Below the pieces are notes generated by a model, which saw only the letters and a list, made by a program, of their open reading frames with translations, ran no database searches and was not told the DNA's origin. The position numbers were made by a program, and so were the translations under genes. A stretch of 64,000 nucleotides of DNA from Calycina herbarum (taxonomy: Eukaryota > Ascomycota > Leotiomycetes > Helotiales > Pezizellaceae), in NCBI GenBank assembly GCA_001414485.1, contig LLEY01000087.1, positions 124,001 to 188,000 of the forward strand. The letters run 5' to 3'. Below are positions 60,772 through 64,000 of the stretch, one piece after another. The stretch's first letter is position 1; each line of letters starts with the position of its first letter.

Positions 60772-63355
60772 TATAATATCTATTCTATTAACTACTCTTA
60801 GATAATATAGTCTTATTTCTTTAATTAGAATATTTAGCTTCTCTTAAGCTATTAAGGAAATAAAGTTACCTATTACTTCTAAGTCTATTATAACTTATAA
60901 CTTCTTCTCTTATATTTCTATAGTTATTACTAACTGTCTTTCTTCTAAAGTAGTATTTAACTTTACTTTAATATATTAGACTTTAAAAGATCGATTTTCT
61001 TAATTATAATTCTTTCTTTTCTTATCTTTATACTATAGAAAGAATCTTACTCTTTCTTTATTAACGTATACTACCTTATATACTAATCTATATTCTACGA
61101 TTTCTATAGTCTTAGGAATTCCTCTTATAAATTATTTTAGTAATTATCTATAATTATATTAGATCTATTTATAACTAGTTTCTAAAATAGCTTTTATAAA
61201 CTATAGTTCTCTTATATATAGATAATCTAAAGTAGCTTTAAGTATACTTATTTCTAGTTTTATATATTAAACTCTAAATATATAGTCTCTTAAATTCTTC
61301 TCTCTAACTACTTAAATCTAAGACTAAGAAAAGAATACTACTCCTTCTTTATTAGATAAGGCTATCTTATATATCTAATAATATTCTACTATCTTAGTAG
61401 GTTCTAGTAAAATTCCTTTAAATCGTTTTTATAATAACTAGTTTATAGTTAGGCTTAGTTTATATTATATCTATTATACTATTAATTCCTAAACTATTTC
61501 TATAAACTATAGTTCTCTTATTAATAAATAGTAAAATTCTTCTAGCTCTATTTTAGCTTATCTAGTTATATCGAGCTCTCTTTATTCTTAGAAGAGTATA
61601 CTAAACAGCTACTATAAGTTATATTTTCTAAATACTAGTCTATTATTTCTAATTAATATAACTATAATATATTATTCGAATTCTTTTAGTATAATATCTC
61701 TAGATAGTATTCTAAGAAAAGGAGTTTTAATCTATCTTTTAAATCCTATTAAGACTTACTATATCTATATACTAATTTTATTTAAAATATTATATATCCT
61801 CTATATATCCTCTACTTTAAGATAACTAGGTTTTTTAATTAGTTATTATTTATGTTCTAGTTCTTTTTTCTTAATAGTTTCTTACCTAGTAATTAAGCTA
61901 ACTAGAGTTATTATCTTAGAGTTATTTCTTATAACTATATATATTATTAAGATAGTTAGGTTAACTTCTTATATAGTATAAGAACTTTAGAAGTCTAGCT
62001 TCTAACTGTTAATATATACCTATTAATTTCCTTATTTAAATATACTAAGAAAGGCCTAAGTTTCTCTAACTTTAGAGTCTTTATTTCTAACTTCTTCTTC
62101 TAAGCTAGAAGATAAGTCTAATGTTTCTAATAAACTAGTTAATAGTAGTAATTCGTATTTTATTTAAAGATGTTACTTAGATACCTTTACTAATTATATA
62201 TTATAATTTTCTTTAAGAAGTAGATCCTTATTATTATTAGTATCTTATATACTATTAAATTCCTCGTTGATTTTAATCTAGGTTCTATATTCTTATACTT
62301 TAAGTTCTTTATCTATAAGTTTAATATAATTAGTTAAGGCTATCTATTATTAAATAGTAGTATTGATTTGTTTCTTTCTCTTAGAGTCTTTCTTCTTACT
62401 ATACTTATTTACTATATAGCTAGAGAGGCTATAGTTATAATATAAGTTCTACTTATATTAATAATTTCGCTTCTCTTAGGAAAGTCCTCCTTTCTTTAAA
62501 AAGGTTTTCTTTTATATAGCATTTACCTTCTTACTATATTTAGTATAGAAGTACTTCTACTTTCTTAATCTCTTACTCTTTTCCCTATACTTAGAGTTAC
62601 TCTTTTTAAATTTATATAAGCGGTTATCTAACTAGATAACTTCCTTAATTATACTTATAATAGTTAAGAATTATATATTCTATTTAGCTATTTCCTTATA
62701 AATATATACCTTTAGTCCTCTATAAAAGAGTTCTATAAGAGCGATAGTATCCTATCTCGACTTCGTTCTATATTATTAAAATTTATTAGTATAATCTATT
62801 ACTAATCTAGTCTAGTATAATTCTAAAAGTTTATATATAGCTGTTTAGATTACGTTAAAGTCTTTAAAGACTTTTCTAATAGTTATCTTAAATCCTTTCT
62901 AAGATTTAAATATAATCTTAGTTAATTCTATCTTTCTATTTTTATTCTTATTCTTAAAGAAGTCTTTTAAATATAGCTAAGCCTATTCTAATACTAATTC
63001 TCTAAGATAAGAGATAGCGAATATAGTTTATAAATTATAATTACCTTTAAATTTATTAGAGTTAAAGTTAAAATAGATGTCTATTTAGAGAAGAAATAAG
63101 TCGAGTTTCTTTCGCTTCTTATAATACGTGTCTAGTATCTTAACTTTAATAGACTTAAGTGCTTTAATCTTATAAGGCTTAGAGGCGTCTAGTATACTAA
63201 TATTATCGTTGTTCCTAGTTAACTATACTCTAGTAGGTGTTCTTCTAGTTATACTTCTAGATATTCCTACGACGTTGACTTAACTAGTATTTAGACTAGC
63301 TACTATAGAGGTTACTAGGGCTATAGTAACTAAACTTCTAAGTAGGTACTTAAAG

Positions 63356-63811
63356 TATAATAAAACTTAAATAAACTAAATAAAGATAACTAAGTCTTAA
63401 AGGTTAGTATATAAGTAAGAAGTATAGATATACTAGGTTGTTTACTTAGAAGTAAACTCGTTACTTATATTAAAGATATTAAATAAGATAATAAGATTAA
63501 TAACTAAAGTTAAGTACGAAGCTTCTATCTAATAGCAGAAGTGCTAGTCTTATATAGAACCTTCGTTTATATTAGAGTCCTACTTAGTAAGAGTTCTAAA
63601 GATAGAGTTCGACTCTATTTCTAAGACTTCTTAAAACTAGACTCTATTACCTAACTACTTCTAACCGAGTTATGTAATATAACTATAATAAGATCCCTAG
63701 GATTATATATCTATTTAATCCCTTCTTCTTTTTAGAGTTATAATAGTATTTGTCCTATTAGAGCGCCGTCTAGACTTTATTTATTCACGTGCTAGCACGT
63801 GATTCGTAATA
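63356..63811 (-). repeat. 5' LTR of Gypsy family A copy 2
   Basis: 456 bp; the minus strand starts TATTACGAATCACGTGCTAG and ends TTATTATA. Its first 40 bases are the least mutated LTR start in the window and contain two CACGTG words. Confidence 0.87.
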
Positions 63812-64000
63812 CTCGGCTAATAAGAGGGTTACCTCATAGGCTAATCGCTCTATACCTTTTGCTAACGAAGCGATTATCTAGAAAATAGATATTAGCGAGC
63901 TTTCTTAGTAACGAGTAATACGATTCTTAATAAGAGTTGATTACGACAGAGCTTTAGAAGAGTTATAAGAAGTCTAGGAGACCTAAGAGATAGCGTCGGT

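Larger units (their letters stand above)
41862..63811 (-). mobile_element. Ty3/Gypsy family A, copy 2, minus strand, interrupted three times
   Basis: 5' LTR 63356-63811 and 3' LTR 41862-42317, both 456 bp; TSD CTCGG at 41857-41861 and 63812-63816. Removing three insertions (42493-49768, 51557-57232, 58911-60771 with their TSDs) leaves about 7.1 kb collinear with copy 3 in reverse. Internal pieces: 3' region 42,318-42,492, integrase/chromodomain about 49,774-51,551, RT/RNase H 57,238-58,910, protease and gag 60,774-63,355. All frames are broken by RIP-type stops. Confidence 0.88.
41452..64000 (-). mobile_element. pogo/Fot-type element P5, split by a Gypsy insertion, runs past window end
   Basis: Left end at 41452 after TA (41450-41451): ACGTGGTATACCAGGACCTC, with the motif CAGGACCTCGTGATTAT in three tandem copies. 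41,452-41,861 is the reverse complement of the C-terminal 400 bp of P4, and 63,812-64,000 is the next part of the same transposase (compare P4 60,195-60,390). Between them is a complete Gypsy with TSD CTCGG. The left piece is clearly less RIP-mutated than its relatives. The N-terminal half lies beyond the window. Confidence 0.85.

Noticed and set aside
1..64000. CRISPR array, rRNA genes, complete tRNA genes
   Set aside because: No regularly spaced identical repeats with unique spacers, no rRNA-like stretch and no complete tRNA cloverleaf were seen; the tandem motifs found are transposon-terminal.

Overview
The window comes from a filamentous ascomycete, most likely a leotiomycete-type fungus. 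Evidence for a fungus: short introns with GT-R-NGT donors and CTAAC/CTAAT branch points, a Zn2Cys6 regulator, an RTA1-like protein, ATP synthase subunit h and TFIIB/RPT5 of fungal type. The class is inference. The sequence alternates sharply between extremely AT-rich blocks almost free of CpA/TpG and full of TpA (the signature of repeat-induced point mutation, RIP) and ordinary gene-bearing DNA. No intact transposon ORF survives in the AT-rich blocks, but terminal repeats and target-site duplications (TSDs) are readable, so the insertion history can be reconstructed. || 1-11,298: nested retroelements. A plus-strand Ty3/Gypsy (family A, 3' part) carries a 1,860-bp pogo/Fot-type element and sits inside the reverse-transcriptase region of a minus-strand Gypsy (family C), which also carries a 1,077-bp pogo deletion derivative. 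Then come a fold-back structure with a purine-only core and a 499-bp hAT-type MITE. || 11,299-13,538: two tandem MYND-finger genes, both dead. The first lost its 5' part at the MITE; the second keeps one reading frame over about 1.66 kb but has seven nonsense codons, each explainable by C-to-T change. || 13,796-21,544: one 7.75-kb hAT transposon with a perfect 8-bp TSD, containing a pogo element that itself contains a second pogo element, plus a Helitron-like (DUF6570) stretch. || 21,674-34,534: gene island. In order: NADAR-domain protein (-), TFIIB (-), 26S proteasome ATPase RPT5 (+), Zn2Cys6 regulator resembling sterol-uptake-control factors (-), RTA1-like membrane protein (+, with an in-frame TGA), ATP synthase subunit h ATP14 (-), and an F-box/2EXR-like protein (+). 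TFIIB/RPT5, the zinc-cluster factor/RTA1 gene, and ATP14/F-box-like gene are divergent pairs sharing promoters. || 34,535-40,900: gene-poor DNA of ordinary composition with old, diverged direct duplications. || 41,452-64,000: a Russian-doll block. A minus-strand pogo element running off the window is split by a minus-strand Gypsy-A (TSD CTCGG), which is split by a plus-strand Gypsy-A (TSD ACTTA), a different Gypsy with 137-bp LTRs (TSD CTTAG) and another pogo element (TSD TA). All motif readings were done by eye; no similarity search was run.
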